A DNA stretch of 64,000 nt from Linanthus parryae (Eukaryota; Streptophyta; Magnoliopsida; Ericales; Polemoniaceae). The notes under the pieces were generated by a model. It made no database searches, had not been told where the DNA came from, and was given only the letters and a program-made list of their open reading frames with translations. Location: contig JALGPY010000008.1 in the NCBI GenBank assembly GCA_023055425.1, positions 10,054,501 through 10,118,500 of the forward strand. Direction: 5' to 3'. Positions 12,339-23,960 of the stretch are shown piece by piece (positions within the stretch are counted from its first letter, which is position 1; each line of letters opens with the position of its first letter). Both the position numbers and the translations under genes were made by a program.

Positions 12339-12412
12339 AATATCACATATCACGTAATAATCACATAGCACCGAATAGCATGTGAATCGATAATAACAAT
12401 AGTATACGAATC

Positions 12413-12414
<2 letters not shown>

Positions 12415-12454
<40 letters not shown>
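12415..12454. repeat. TA microsatellite
   Basis: About 20 TA units lie inside the left LTR. The matching site in the right LTR (about 14236-14245) has only about five, so the tract expanded or contracted after the LTRs separated. Confidence 0.9.
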
Positions 12455-12455
<1 letters not shown>

Positions 12456-13337
12456 CACCAAGCATGCTCATAAACCGTAAGCGATAATAATATTGTAAAG
12501 TGCATAACCCCCTACCTCAATAATAGCATCTGATAACGACTTTGAGATAATAACAGCAGCTCCAATTATAGAATGATTCCAGTACATATCTCTCTCTCTC
12601 ACACACACACTTATCAGTATTCGACTTGAATATGGAATGAGAGATAACTAATGCACTAGGCCCTATTTATAGAAGATTGCGACCAATCAGGTATCGACGT
12701 GTCATAGGGACACGTGGCATCCATGTAGGGTTCAGAGGCCAGAGTCGCGACACATGTCGCATAGGTGTCCCCCATGCAGAGCAGGAGACTATGGCGGTGA
12801 CACATAGGGAGGGTTATGTGTCAGAAGCATTTGACTTGCAGTAGGACACGTGTCGCACATGTGACGAAAGCTACCACGCGACGACACGCAGCAGGGGCAT
12901 GTGTCAATCATCTATGACAGTGGCTAAGGCAGTGACACGTGTCACCCTACATGTCATTCATACAGTTAACACATATACAAGCTAACATACTACAAGTCAT
13001 TATGTACTAATCATGATTAACTAAGCTAAGTAACACTTAAACGAATGATTAGTACTAATTTGTTCCCTAAATATTTTTATCCTTAATCTAGCGATTAAAG
13101 AAGATATTAGTAATTTTGGTGTATTTCTGGACGAGCTTAACTATCATAGTTTCACAATTATGAGTTCATCTATCAGGATACTAAATGACATAAAATTCAC
13201 TTAAGTAGTATAAGCTTCAGAAATACAACCACTACACTGCATACAATAGCAATTAAGCATGCTAACAGGTTATGTCAAAAACCCATATTTAAAGTAAATT
13301 TAAGTATTTCATGCTTTCCGAAACCAGGGATATTACA

Positions 13338-13698
13338 ATCTACCCCACTTAAATAAATTTCGTCCCGAAATTTAAAATAAGCCCCAAATATTTTATTTGC
13401 AAATCGGTCACGTACCTGAGTCATCACCTCTGACAAACTCGTACCAACTTGGGGAATGAGTCACATACAGCCTTAGTTGCCCAAACCCTAATCACTAATC
13501 AGCTGATATCACAATCAGCAAAAACCGAGTCCACGACTAAACAGGCACAACTAAGCACTGAGTCCACACTATTTCCCACTTTGGTAGAGCTCTGTCATCG
13601 GATCTGTAACTCAAAAATAAGTTTAGAAAACACAGCATAGATAAACCCATATTATCCTGTCGTCCCAAAACAGAGTGTTACCGTGCTCTGATACCAAT
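13338..13698 (-). other. Residual interior of the internally deleted LTR element
   Basis: These 361 bp hold only the polypurine-tract side, the primer-binding side (13685-13696) and unrecognised sequence between them. Neither strand encodes a recognisable gag or pol segment. Confidence 0.8.
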
Positions 13699-15126
13699 TG
13701 TAACGACCCGGAACCCAGGACGTTATTTTAGGAAATAATAAACAAAACTGGCACGACGATCCAACCGGCACCACCTGCGGATCACTACCGCGGGTACCAA
13801 AACAAAGACTCGTCTGCCAAACAGGTACCGTCTGAGCCACCAGCTCAGGTACCAAATAGAACATCGTATCTCAATAAACACTTATTCATTTATTTCATAA
13901 AATAAGATACAGCGGTACGTGATTCACGATTGAAAATAGTAATTTTATAAAAGAATGTGTTTACAAATAATCTGATACAATAAACCAAATAACAAGCTTT
14001 AATCTAATCTACTAAAGCTATCACTTCAATTCTACCGTTTGATCCGTCCGTCATAACTTGCAAACACTGTTAGGATGTGAGCTCGCGCCCAGTAGGTCGT
14101 TCACCGCAACAGTAGGGTGAAATGCAATAAACAATATGATTATAGCAAGTTACACATAATATCACATATCACGTAATAATCACATAACACCGAATAGCAT
14201 GTGAGTCGATAATAACAATAGTATACGAATCGACATATATATATAACACCAAGCATGCTCATAAACCGTAAGCGATAATAATATTGTAAAGTGCATAACC
14301 CCCTACCTCAATAATAGCATCTGATAACGACTTTAAGATAATAACAGCAACTCCAATTATAGAATGATTCCAGTACATATCTCTCTCTCTCTCTCACACA
14401 CACGCTTATCAGTATTCGACTTGAATATGGAATGAGAGATAACTAATGCACTAGGCCCTATTTATAGAAGATTGCGACCAATCAGGTATCGACGTGTCAT
14501 AGGGACACGTGGCATCCATGTAGGGTTCAGAGGCCAGAGTCGCGACACATGTCGCATAGGTGTCCCGCATGCAGAGCAGGAGACTATGGCGGTGACACAT
14601 AGGGAGGGTTATGTGTCAGAAGCATCTGACTTGCAGTAGGACACGTGTCGCACATGTGACGAAAGCTACCACGCGACGACACGCAGCAGGGGCATGTGTC
14701 AATCATCTGTGACAGTGGCTAAGGCAGTGACACATGTCACCCTACGTGTCATTCATACAGTTAACACATATACAAGCTAACGTACTACAAGTCATTATGT
14801 ACTAATCATGATTAACTAAGCTAAGTAACACTTAAACGAATGATTAGTACTAATTATTCCCTAAATATTTTTATCCTTAATCTAGCGATTAAAGAAGATA
14901 TTAGTAATTCTGGTGTATTTCTGGACGAGCTTAACTATCATAGTTTCACAATTATGAGTTCATCTATCAGGATACTAAATGACATAAAATTTAAGTAGTA
15001 TAAGCTCAGAAATACAACCACTACACTGCATACAATAGCAATTAAGCATGCTAACAGGTTATGTCAAAAACCCATATTTAAAGTAAATTTAAGTATTTCA
15101 TGCTTTCCAAAACCAGGGATATTACA
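13699..15126 (-). repeat. Right LTR (5' LTR in element orientation)
   Basis: This 1428-bp copy is the less altered LTR. It begins TGTAACGACCCGG two bases after the primer-site complement and ends ATATTACA directly before the CAAAG duplication. Confidence 0.92.
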
Positions 15127-15131
15127 CAAAG

Positions 15132-16269
15132 TATGGGGGGTCATTCATGGATATAATAGTTACGAGATTTAAACTTTTCTCCAAAATTATTTTTCAATTG
15201 CAACCCTAGGAATGGTAGTTTATCCGAACCCGATAGGCACATGCCCTATACCGGCCCCTAAAATGGTATTTGATTCTGAAACTCCTGATGGGGATGGGAT
15301 TCTACAAAGTCCCTATTTATAAACCAACCCGATTATTTTATAGTTAAATTATATTTTTACCCTTATATATGTTTGCTTAAACAATACGACATCTGTAAAA
15401 TGACACACTGTCACTTGAAGATAACTATGGAATATCAAATAAATGGCTCAAGATGGATGAACTCATGTTCATTGAAGGCATGCACTAGTGTTGTACATTT
15501 AGCAGTAAACTTCTCTTAAAAGATTACAAGACTCAAATTCAGTATCCAAACAATCACATCAAATAACATAGAGATTCATATCACTTTCAAAGATATGTAC
15601 AACACTGTCCATAATAAGAAGCGATTTCACATGCAAATGATCAATGAGAGGTTCATACTATTACCAGAATAAGATGTGCCATTCAAGAAATGTTATTTAC
15701 ATAACAAAGCTTATATTTATGCGTTGTTTCAAGACCCATATGGGGGTGCTGTGGGTATATCATTTTTTGACGGAAAATTGAGAATTTTCCCATTTATGGA
15801 GGAGTTTCCTACACAAAGAATCTCAATCAACAAACCAATAAGCATCTTTGAACTCAAACAAATATCATCAATCAATAAGAATGTGATAAATGAAGTGGTG
15901 TTGTAGAAAGTTATTCCATGTTTAAAGCTCAATGACCTGTTTGTTTATCAAATGACATATTCATACAACAAGATAATGCAACTCCTCACATCATAGACAA
16001 TGATCCGTAATTTAGAGAAGCTAGTACTAGTGACATATTCGACATTCACATGGTTGAACTTGGGGTAGTTCATCACTAACTTAATCCATGAGCATTGAGG
16101 ACTCCTATAAATATGTCTTATTATTGTAGATTAAATGGCGATAATGAAACACTAGTTGAACTTTTATTACAGTAAGAATTACAACTATCTCAAACTCAAA
16201 GAAATTTTAACTTTGGTTACAAAACAATTCTCTTAAGAAGCGCTTCATTTCACGAATGGGCCAACTGGC
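15132..16269. other. Intergenic, no supported gene
   Basis: A 76-codon open stretch at 15676-15906 matches no family I know and lacks gene context. The rest is AT-rich with no clear repeat structure. Confidence 0.5.
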
Positions 16270-16617
16270 CTAATTTGTCAAAACTGATACGATATGTGAT
16301 CCAACTACGTGGCGTGTTGTACCACAGGTCCACAGCCCATTAAAATTCGATATTAAACCCTTATGCCCCAGCCTATACACTGTCGTATTGGCTTGCCTTG
16401 GGACATGTTGAATCATCACTCCTTCACATATTTTTAAGTAGACAGATCCTCCTTCAATACATCTGGAGCAGTCCAAAACAGTCTCATATGTTGCCTCTCT
16501 CTTCACTCTTCGTTTCATATTTCTAACCACAGAGAAATTGTCAGATTCCACCGCCCTCTTCATGAATTGTAGATCTGTGGCTAGAGGTATACCTAATTTC
16601 ATAGCAAATCCTTTCAA
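16270..16617 (-). pseudogene. RNase H-like (RVT_3) fragment
   Basis: The minus-strand translation resembles the C-terminal half of the plant RNase H-like fold at LINE 3' ends or in related host-like genes. It has an acidic ESDN position after a leucine-rich helix and the late motif HVPRQANTTVYRLGHKGL. In the family this segment reads roughly VPRxxNxxAHxLA. There is no start, upstream catalytic segment or downstream poly(A), so it is probably a relic. It could also be the last exon of an unannotated gene, but no flanking exon was recognised. Confidence 0.5.
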
Positions 16618-16734
16618 CTTCTATAGCAGATCCTCCAAACGGCATTTTGATCGATCTCCTGACGATGAAGGCTCCGCCGTGGTCTCAGATCACAACATCG
16701 ACTGCAACCATTCTTTCGTTCCGATCCCAGGCGA

Positions 16735-17048
16735 CATCTTTGTTTATTTCACGCTTGCATGATGGGATTTGATCTAGTTATGGTTTGTCGTCGGCGATGT
16801 CTGATCCGGCGTGTTATCCCTTCTTTAGATCGCCTTAAATCCAGATAAGTTATTCTCCATTTGCTCAATTTGTTCTTCTGCATCCAGGCGGCATCTTTGT
16901 TTATTTCACCCATGCAAGATGGGATTTGATCCAATTATGGTTTGTCGCCTGCGATGTCTGAGTCGGCGTACTACCCCTTCTTCAAATCGCCTTAAATCCA
17001 GATAAGTCATTCTCCATTTGCTCAATCGCTTCTTCTGCTTCAATTTCT
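16735..17048. repeat. Two tandem copies of a 157-bp unit
   Basis: The segment starting CATCTTTGTTTATTTCAC at 16735 recurs at 16892, with about 88-90% identity by eye over roughly 155 bp. The block lies just upstream of the BPC gene. No coding role is seen. Confidence 0.8.
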
Positions 17049-17220
17049 CTATCTTTACAAAAACATTTTTCATAAATATATAAAAACCGAGTAACAAAAA
17101 TAATTATTACTAAATATTCACATTTCTCACATTTTCTAGAAAGAAAGAGAAGTCAAAAACAATAAAAATGATATTTTACACTAAATAGTAAATAAGTACT
17201 CCACCCTAAAATGTAAATGT

Positions 17221-17821
17221 TGTGTTTTTATACTGGTAGAAGAGAGGAGTGGTAGAGCAACTTGATCTTTCAGCTTTCATCTTTCGCCTCCTCCGTTTGA
17301 ACCCTAACCCAGCTTGAGCTCTCACTCCCGCTTGTAAGTTTCGTCTTCTCTCTTCAATTCAATGTTTTTACATGAATGATCTGAAGTTTCTTTCTTTATC
17401 AACCCACACAATCATCTTCAATTTCGTACACGATCTAACTCTGTTATCTTTCTCTTGCCCAGAGATAGATCTATCTAGTCGCCGCCCAAAACCCTAAAAT
17501 GGCCTGACTTTTCCCGTCCAAGACTCATCAGCCGACTTGGGTTCAGTCCAATTTCAGGTATGAAGTAGCAAAACCCTCAATTTTTCATTGTCCAAGAATT
17601 GGGTATTTGGGTTTCTTGCGGTTTGCGGTTTGTTCAGTACAAAGCATGAGTTTTAGCTGTTTTAAGTTTGTGGGTGTTTGTGAATTTGTGTAGGTTTCTG
17701 TAAATGCTGTGACTTAGCTGAATTGCATAATTGAAGGGGAATAATTTCTTTTTGGGGTGCAATGTCTTATTGATATCGGATACGATTGTGTTGTCATTCT
17801 GTTCGATTTCGAGCTTCTGCA
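17221..17821 (+). other. Probable 5' leader of the BPC gene with a leader intron
   Basis: CT-rich sequence typical of plant leaders precedes the BPC start codon. A good 5' splice site, TTGTAAGT (GT at 17334-17335), suggests a 5'-UTR intron. The acceptor is not certain; TTTCAG near 17557 is one candidate. BPC genes commonly have such leader introns. The transcription start is not determined. Confidence 0.45.
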
Positions 17822-18757
17822 ATGGATGGAAACCGCGGTTTGAATATGCGGGGTTGGGGTTTTTATGAACCTCAGGGACCTCTTAAAGGCCATCTGGGTC
17901 TGCAACTCATGCCCACTGGCTCAGAGAAGCCTCTTCTTGGCGTGCGCAACAATCCGTCTGTCATGCCTAACGACAACCATGGTGGTGGGTCTTTTCAGCA
18001 AATGGTTTCCAACGGCGAGCCTTTCCACCCCAGAGTGTCTGATGTGCAATTGTCGCCAATGACGTCGTCCTATGGGTACAACAGAGATGCATGGAACAAC
18101 TACATTCAGAAATATATGAGCCCCGTGCCATCAAACCACCACCATCACCCCAATCATCATCCCAATCATCATCCCAATTATTCAGTAGCACCTGAGACAT
18201 CTAGAGGACATCACATGCAAATCCTACAGCCAAATGAGCCCATGAAGGAAGAGAGCGCGGCTCAGTTAGAAGAGGCTGTTCCAGAAAGGGACATCAATGG
18301 TCCATCAAAGAAAAGGGCAGCAAGTAAAACCCCGAAGTCTCCCAAACCTAAGAAGCCTAAGAAAGTCTCTGATGGTCTAAAAGATGAGTTGGCTGTTTCA
18401 GTACCAAGAGCTAGGGCACCAAAGAAGAGCATGGAAGTCGTCATCAATGGTGTTGAAATGGATATTTCAGGCATTCCAATCCCAGTGTGCTCATGCACTG
18501 GAGCACCACAGCAGTGTTACCGTTGGGGGTCTGGTGGGTGGCAGTCCGCTTGTTGCACTACTGGTATGTCGGTGTATCCTCTGCCTATGAGTACTAAGAG
18601 ACGCGGCGCGAGGATAGCTGGAAGGAAGATGAGTTTGGGAGCATTCAAGAAAGTATTGGAGAAACTTGCTTCTGAAGGGTATAACTTTTCTAATCCGATT
18701 GATCTTAGGTCTCACTGGGCAAAGCATGGGACAAATAAGTTCGTTACGATCAGATAG
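17822..18757 (+). CDS. BPC: BBR/BPC GAGA-binding transcription factor (class I)
   Basis: This intact single-exon gene encodes 311 residues. It is a nuclear protein of the BARLEY B RECOMBINANT/BASIC PENTACYSTEINE family, which binds GA-rich DNA and regulates developmental genes. The start MDGNRG with WGFYEP matches class I proteins; an in-frame extension upstream lacks conservation and was not used. A His/Pro/Asn-rich patch lies at 105-120 and a Lys-rich nuclear signal at about 163-181. The DNA-binding region starts at about 203. The five cysteines are at 223, 225, 232, 244 and 245 (CSC, QQC, CC), followed by MSTKRRGAR and the conserved end HGTNKFVTIR. Nothing is missing. Confidence 0.96.
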   Translation: MDGNRGLNMRGWGFYEPQGPLKGHLGLQLMPTGSEKPLLGVRNNPSVMPNDNHGGGSFQQMVSNGEPFHPRVSDVQLSPMTSSYGYNRDAWNNYIQKYMSPVPSNHHHHPNHHPNHHPNYSVAPETSRGHHMQILQPNEPMKEESAAQLEEAVPERDINGPSKKRAASKTPKSPKPKKPKKVSDGLKDELAVSVPRARAPKKSMEVVINGVEMDISGIPIPVCSCTGAPQQCYRWGSGGWQSACCTTGMSVYPLPMSTKRRGARIAGRKMSLGAFKKVLEKLASEGYNFSNPIDLRSHWAKHGTNKFVTIR

Positions 18758-19489
18758 ATGTGTTGTGACTGCTTTGGCTGGCTTCAAGTGGGAGTTTCCT
18801 CTTTCTGCTGTAAATACATGCATGTGATCTAAGACAGAGCCTTTTCAGGTAGTTTCTAGCTGGTGGAGTTTCCGTTCATGTTTTCTTTAAGTTGTGCTTT
18901 TTAGGTTCTATCGACATGTTGTTTCACCTTCTTTACTTTTTGGTAGTTTAAGAAATGTCAATCTTGTCTGACTGCCGGTTTGGAGTTCGTTTGATGAGAT
19001 ACATTGTTGTACCTGTACCGGATATTTTACTTAAATTTTGCCCCCTTTAGGCTCCCTGAACTAGTAGTTTTGTCTTCCTTACTTCATATAGTTTCAGATA
19101 TTGAATATCCTCTTTATTGATGTGATGCATTTTTAACTTGTGCCTTTTCCATCTAATGAATCTGACATTTCCCTTAGAACCTGTCATCTACATTAACAAT
19201 TGGTGTTAGTTGATGCTTATTTAGTTCAATGCCTACCTACCTAGTTTGCTAGTTACTTGATCATTTCCCTGCCTTTCCTTCTTCATGATCTTTACCGTAT
19301 TTGGAACTATCAATGAGAATCCGCAATGTAGATTCTCTTGCAGAGATTTACATGCATCCTATATTTATAGGAACTGCCAATATAAGTGTTGCTCTGTGTG
19401 AACTGCAATGGCCAGTGTGAGTAATACCTGTCACTGCTATTTGGGATGTGTAATTTAAATTAAGGCGAGGCTAATTTTGGAAGTGATGA
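18758..19489 (+). other. BPC 3' UTR and downstream spacer
   Basis: No further coding exon is recognised. The T-rich start is likely 3' UTR. The poly(A) site was not resolved. The spacer ends at the MULE target duplication. Confidence 0.5.
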
Positions 19490-19498
19490 TTTATTAAT

Positions 19499-20927
19499 GG
19501 GCAAGTGACAGAGACCAGCCCTGAGGTATGGTCAATTACCAAAGTACTACCCTGTAGTTCGGATAATACCGAAGGACACCCTTGTAACTTACAGAAGGAG
19601 AAGTGAAAAGTCCACTTTGCCCTCGTAGTTTTACACCCATTAATTCGGCAAAACAAGGAATACCCCCCCATCCTTTCTCACTTCTATCCTCTGTAAAATC
19701 TCTGTATCCCTCTTCGCCCCCCCACCCCCCACCCCCAAACACATATCTCTTTCTTCTTAGAAAAGACCCAGCCCATACCTCAATCGACACCCTTCTCCAC
19801 CACCACATACCACCACCAAATATGACAGAACACCGCCCCTCGTCCGAATTTGAATCAAAACCGATAACCACCAACGGGGGACCCGTTGATGGCTGTGATC
19901 GGAGTTTCTTGGGGTTGATTTGGTTGTAACGATAAGGGTTCGGAGTAGCAGAGGAAGATTCTTGGAGATGCAGTGTCGTTTTTCGCGTTGGTTGGACTGC
20001 GATTTCGGTAGCCGAGTGCCTCAGTGTATTCATTCATCTTCGCCTATACTCGGGTGTTTCTATACGAACAGAGCTCTCACTTATCCATGACTCTACTAAG
20101 ACACAATGCTTGAATTGGGTCCTCTCTCTGCAGATCTGGACGGCTGACTGGCAGTGATTATGGTGTTTACCTCAATCGGTGCTGATTGTAGACTCAATCG
20201 AAAAGCCCTACGTTTCTAATAGATTCTTCTTAGTCGGATCAAATGTCTGGTTTTTTCCATCAAAATTTTGATCTGGCCGATTGAAGTTCGATTCAAATCC
20301 ATTCAGACTCTCCTTCTCCATTTCGGGATTTGTATCTTGTGTTATGGGTCTTGGTGTGACTACTCGATTTGGTCGAAGGTCACCCCGATAAGTGTTTCTT
20401 TTATGATTTTGGAGTTTAATCCCGTTTGGTTGCTTATTCTGGTTCCGAGGTTGGAGTTTATTTTCTGTGGTGGAGGCAGCTAAGGGACTTGGGCTGAAGT
20501 TTTGTCTCACCGTAAAATCTTGGTATTGTGGTTAGGTTCACTGGTGGGATATGGAGTTTGGTTAATTGGACGAACTGAGGTCTTACAGTGGAGATGATAG
20601 GAGTCATGACTAGACTGATATTGGTCTACAGCTTCGATTGGGGAGGATGGTGTTCAGTGTTGAGGATTTATTGAGAAGGAAAATTAGTGTACTGTAATGA
20701 ATTTGTTTTTGGGGCATTTAGGTAAACTATGCACATATGAGGACATTGTTGTCTTTATTTTTTTTAGTGGCGGTCCCCATTAGGTGAACTAACGGAATTC
20801 AACGGAAGGGTGCTACTGCTAGTTGTCGCATGTTTGGATTAACAGAGGGGTGGTTTGAGGTATTATCCATAGCACAAGGTAGTTCCTTGGTAGTTGACCA
20901 TACTTCAGGGGTTTATGTCATATGCCC
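19499..20927. mobile_element. Non-autonomous MULE with 9-bp target-site duplication
   Basis: The left end (GGGCAAGTGACAGAGACC...) and the inverted right end (GGGCATATGACATAAACC...) align for about 95 bp as imperfect terminal inverted repeats. Both contain GTATGGTCAA. TTTATTAAT is repeated exactly on both sides (19490-19498 and 20928-20936). A 9-bp duplication with long inverted repeats is the hallmark of Mutator-like elements. The interior of about 1.2 kb has no transposase. It may contain captured host sequence, but I recognise none. Confidence 0.9.
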
Positions 20928-20936
20928 TTTATTAAT

Positions 20937-22875
20937 CTACATCAATACTAGGTTACTGGGTAACAGAATCTTTTGGTTGTATTTGTCGTCTGCCTAATAG
21001 AAGAAAGAAGGTTATTGGGCACACATTGTAGTATTAAATGTGAAGATTGTAGACACCCTTCTTTTGCATTTCGATCTGTTCATCAGTTCTTGTGCCGTAA
21101 ATTATAGGTAACGTCCAGTTCTTTCCCTGTATGTCGAGGTGGTACATGATATGTTATACTAGTACTAAATTTTTCTAAAGGCTTTCAACTTCTCTAGTTG
21201 ACCATAGGAAAAGGAGATCACATCCGATAAAAGAAATTGAGTGCGAACTATGTGGTGCACGTGGGAATATGAATTATGTCGTTAATTATTTCCTTGTGAC
21301 ACCTGCTTTTAGGATGTTCTTTTTGCTATTTAATTTTGGAAGTTCTTATGGGTATGTCATCAATGGTGGGCAAGTATATTTTGCTGTACTGACTTCTGAC
21401 AAGTAACTAGTGAGGTTTATTTCGTATGGCCTTGGGTTACTCTCTATGTTTCCATATCTAAAGAAATAAGCAACATTTCTTGTTTTGTATGATTAATAGA
21501 TCACATGTTTCCACTGAAAAGACATGCATAGGAGCATGCGGCATTGATGCAAAAAATAGCAAGTTTCTGTCTTGATATTGTTTACTCTGTGTTTGGCTAT
21601 CACTTTTGAGGGGTGCTTGAGTGCCCTCGACTAGTTCTTCCATCTCTTCGACTACATGGAGTGAGATGAAGGCAGGTAGGAGATTAGTTGCCCTTTTCCA
21701 AAAAGAATTTATTTTATTGTATATATTCTTGCTTGTTGGAGATTGAATACATGTTCTGTGCGGGTGACGTTCAGTCTTGAACTTCCCATTTCATATCATG
21801 AAGCTGTACGTTATTAGCTCTTGTGGTTTAGTGCGGGGGCTTTGGCTTTATCAGATGGACAAACCATGTTGTGAAGTTAGTTGACGACGAAAAAATGGCA
21901 ATGGAGATGCAGATCTCTTAAAACTTTTGATTAGGTTTTGGGTTGGGATGTCAAGTCTAGTACCAGTGGCTAATCTTGCGATTCTTGTATATGTGTGGAT
22001 GATGCTGTAGTTGAATTGGTTTTGGCTGTGGTTAGAGTTGAAGTGCCTATTTCAGAAAGATGTGGTTGAAGAGGTTGTGGGAAACAAGTTTGTGTAAAAC
22101 CTTGTTTTATGTTCTTGAAATGGATGATGATGGCATTATGTTTGGAAAGCCTTGTTTCTTAAAGAACATCTGGAACCCTTTCATTAGGTTTTTGGTTAGG
22201 AGGCACAGTGGTAGCTGAAGCGGTCGTTCTCTATTGGTGAGGAAAACACCGAAGCTGGAGAGGGTACTTAAATAAGGTTTGTTTGGCTGGGTAAGGTCAT
22301 TCCATATTCTTGAATGTGATGATTCTAGTGTATCATTTCAACTGCCATTTGTGGTTTAAGGCACCGAGTTGTAAATTTAACCAATTCTTGTTTGCCTAGA
22401 ACATTTTCATTGAGAGGTCATCTCCCGGTTTTTTGCTGCTCTTTTAATTCTCTGTGATGCTGAGGTTCAACCAGTATTTAGGAATTGAAGTTAACCTGAT
22501 AAGAAGAGGGAAATCTGCTAATGTGAAAAACAGAAAGATAAACTGTTGAATGAAAGTGTAGGTTAATGGAAAATGGTATTGAAACGCCTTATGAATTTTG
22601 AACAGCAACATTGCCTCACTCCAGATTCCAGAAGCTTTCCTCTACATGTAATTAGAAGGCCATGCTTCATTCTAATCTTATGTTTCTCTCCCTCCATAAA
22701 CATGATAGGAGCTTGACATGTGAATAAACTAGGACCAATCTTCAATTGCCTCCACACATGTGCTGAGCTTAAGGACTGACAACCAAATACATTGAGAATA
22801 GCTAATGAGCTCACCAATGATAAGACTTCCCAGTTTGTGTCAAACACTGTAATGTATGAATTCTCCTGTCAAACA
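20937..22875. other. Long intergenic stretch, nothing recognised
   Basis: Moderately T-rich sequence without a supported exon, RNA gene or repeat. A 94-codon minus-strand open stretch at 22563-22847 has no family match. Confidence 0.5.
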
Positions 22876-22883
22876 CTGAAATG

Positions 22884-23347
22884 CAGAGCTGTCAAACGGG
22901 CCGGTTAACCGCGGTTAACCAGTGAACCGGCCCGGTTTTGAACCGATTCTGCAGTAACCAAGCCCGAGCTCGAAAGGACCGAAACCGAGTTTTAGCGGGC
23001 TAGGGCCGGTTAGACCTTCTGTTGAACCATGAACAGTCCCAAAACCGGCCAGGTATCAACCGAGCCCGACCCGCAACCGGACCGAGACCGCCCCAACGGC
23101 TGGAGTTCCCACCATTTCGAGTTGTCACCATCAGTGTTAACCGAACCCGGCCCGAAACCAAACCGGACCGATCCGGTGCACGCGGTTACGGTTATAGGGT
23201 CCGGGCCGGTTAGAGGTATTGTGAAAAAACCCGGTCCGGTTAACTGAGCCCGAACCACCGGTAACCGAGCCGGACGAAACCGTGCCCGGTTGGTTCAAGG
23301 ATTCTGGGGCCGGTTTCGATTCCCGGTTAACCGAAAGTGCAGCTCTA
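22884..23347. mobile_element. hAT-like non-autonomous element rich in GGTTAACC motifs
   Basis: The ends CAGAGCTG (left) and CAGCTCTA (right) are inverse to each other, as in hAT elements. They are flanked by near-identical 8-bp sites, CTGAAATG (22876-22883) and CTGTAATG (23348-23355). The interior is unusually GC-rich and full of CCGGTTAACC-type palindromic blocks. It has no coding content. Confidence 0.65.
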
Positions 23348-23625
23348 CTGTAATGTATGCATTTTCCTTCATCAGATTCCTATAAATCAATATCACCACT
23401 GGTAATTTCTCCATCTTTATGACATGAAGGGGAAAGAAGGTCTACCGAATTGTGCCTGGCTGACCTTTGAAGAAACCCCGAGTATCCCCCAGAATTTCCT
23501 CAATTTATGCAATGACCCTTTAAGTTAAAACTTTTCACGGACTTCCTTCATGGACAGACAAGCATCCTTCACCATGGGTGCCCACTGTCCCCCTCCATCG
23601 AAAGGTATCCAATCTTAATACTTAA

Positions 23626-23960
23626 GGCTCTGTTTGGTTCGCAGTAAAATATTTTACAAGGGAAAATATTCTACGCATAAAATATTTTGCGGGAAAAAAA
23701 ATTCTCTGCAATTATTTTCTCATGTTTGGTTTACACTTGCCAAAACAGTGGGATGTGACGGCAGTGGCAGTGATGGGTGGCGGTGATGGGTCGTGGTGGA
23801 GGTATTAGTATGAGATGTTGTGTTCCTTCCGGAGGATTTGAAATGTGAATCATTTTACATCGTTTGAGGGAAAACAATTTACAGGAAAATATTTTACCTC
23901 CAACCAAACAACACCAAAACACCAAAACAGAAAATGTTTTACCACCAACCAAACGGAGCC
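23626..23960. mobile_element. Short TIR element (MITE), TTAA flanks
   Basis: The ends GGCTCTGTTTGGTT and AACCAAACGGAGCC are inverted repeats differing at one base; the similarity extends to about 30 bp. TTAA lies on both sides (23622-23625 and 23961-23964). The superfamily is unclear, because a 3-bp PIF/Harbinger-type duplication and a 4-bp TTAA duplication cannot be told apart here. Confidence 0.75.

Larger units (their letters stand above)
11531..13337 (-). repeat. Left LTR (3' LTR in element orientation), carrying a nested TRIM
   Basis: This copy is 1807 bp, about 380 bp longer than its partner. The difference is a 344-bp TRIM plus its 5-bp duplication, and a longer TA microsatellite. Otherwise it aligns end to end with 13699-15126 with scattered substitutions. 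Confidence 0.92.
11531..15126 (-). mobile_element. Internally deleted LTR retrotransposon with gypsy-like ends
   Basis: Two long direct repeats, 11531-13337 and 13699-15126, begin TGTAACGACCCGG and end GATATTACA, as LTRs do. They enclose only 361 bp. Perfect 5-bp target-site duplications CAAAG flank the whole (11526-11530 and 15127-15131). The complement of a tRNA-Met primer-binding site (GCTCTGATACCA, 13685-13696) lies beside the right LTR, so the element reads right to left. Next to the left LTR is the complement of a polypurine tract (CTACCCCACTT). The LTR start and the tract beside it resemble Ty3/gypsy elements of the Del/Tekay type, which is an inference. No protein is encoded, so it is non-autonomous. 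Confidence 0.93.

Noticed and set aside
11484..13864. Two near-identical 70-codon minus-strand frames at 11484-11696 and 13652-13864
   Set aside because: They are the same LTR start read twice; no gene is implied.
15676..15906. 76-codon open frame upstream of the RNase H relic
   Set aside because: Matches no family I know and both strands are open over the same interval; treated as chance.
19536..20033. 165-codon minus-strand frame in the MULE
   Set aside because: Overlaps the inverted repeat and is Gly/Trp-rich by composition; no domain seen.
22884..23347. Repeated GGTTAACC blocks considered as a CRISPR-like or satellite array
   Set aside because: Spacing is irregular, no constant repeat length, and the block has hAT-like ends.
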